NCBI GenBank assembly: GCA_024036415.1
Contig: JAMWET010001363.1
Span: forward strand, 186,001 to 250,000
DNA: 64,000 bases
Reading direction: 5' to 3'
Source of the DNA: Prochilodus magdalenae
Lineage: Eukaryota; Chordata; Actinopteri; Characiformes; Prochilodontidae
In this document: positions 63,956-64,000 of the stretch, one piece after another
Layout: each line of letters begins with the position of its first letter
Position numbering within the stretch: position 1 is the first letter of the stretch
The notes under the pieces: model-generated
Databases searched by the model: none
Told to the model about the DNA's origin: nothing
The model's input: the letters and a program-made list of their open reading frames with translations, nothing else
Program-made: the position numbers and the translations under genes

Positions 63956-64000
63956 TGATTATTTCAACATTATGACTCCTACCAGTTATGGTGGTCGTTG

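Larger units (their letters stand above)
61151..64000. other. hoxa5a upstream region, right edge
   Basis: No coding exon is visible. It contains the hoxa5a promoter area (CACGTG at 61359-61364, TTTATGATGAATTATGG near 61276, DR5-like site at 61584), a LINE/SINE tail fragment and a long compound microsatellite at the right end. The next Hox gene is not reached. Confidence 0.55.

Overview
The window is vertebrate nuclear DNA. It is AT-rich, full of microsatellites, and has spliced genes and fish-type DNA transposons. It holds the 3' half of a teleost HoxA cluster of the 'Aa' type. Five two-coding-exon homeobox genes, all on the minus strand, lie in paralogue order from left to right: hoxa1a (27165-28282), hoxa2a (31349-33062), hoxa3a (36633-39088), hoxa4a (51149-52349) and hoxa5a (59987-61150). 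The HoxA identity rests on paralogue-specific protein features: the hoxa3 N-terminus [13 protein letters not shown] and C-terminus [13 protein letters not shown], the hoxa2 ends MNYEFERE and IDLQNLNY, the hoxa4a start [19 protein letters not shown], and the hoxa5 start [17 protein letters not shown] assign the 'a' ohnologue because zebrafish keeps the a1-a3-a4-a5 set on HoxAa. I cannot name the species. Unlike zebrafish, this fish has an open, correctly spliced hoxa2a. Joining the exons at GT/AG sites gives whole-codon reading frames for all five genes (322, 373, 413, 246 and 271 aa), and every intron is phase 1.

Layout. Positions 1-27164 form a gene-poor flank downstream (3') of hoxa1a. It contains all the clear transposons: two Tc1/mariner elements with inverted/direct repeat ends and dead transposase genes (2752-4307 and 14645-16144), a non-autonomous hAT element with an 8-bp target duplication (16673-17595), a common fish repeat with inverted arms (about 9795-10440), and SINE-like debris. 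Within it I see a CpG-rich orphan block (13550-13930) and, 2.5 kb 3' of hoxa1a, a segment resembling the Hoxa1 3' retinoic acid enhancer (24691-24723). From 27165 to the right end, transposons almost vanish and are replaced by simple repeats, coding exons and candidate regulatory DNA.

The 12-kb hoxa3a-hoxa4a interval stands out. It contains a candidate 61-bp non-coding exon with good splice sites at both ends (42793-42853), further strong minus-strand splice donors in CpG-rich or E-box-containing surroundings, and a good acceptor 117 nt before the hoxa3a start codon. This suggests distal promoters and spliced 5' leaders for hoxa3a, as known for mammalian HOXA3. On the opposite strand between hoxa1a and hoxa2a, a strong splice donor at 28706 sits where the HOTAIRM1 lncRNA begins in mammals.

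The five proteins are DNA-binding transcription factors with a PBX-binding (Y/F/D)WM-type motif just before the intron and a homeodomain after it. In vertebrates they pattern the hindbrain, pharyngeal arches and anterior trunk, with cross-regulation by HOX-PBX-MEIS sites and retinoic acid. Candidate sites of both kinds are listed. All regulatory and non-coding calls are inferences from motif reading and were not tested by alignment or transcript data.
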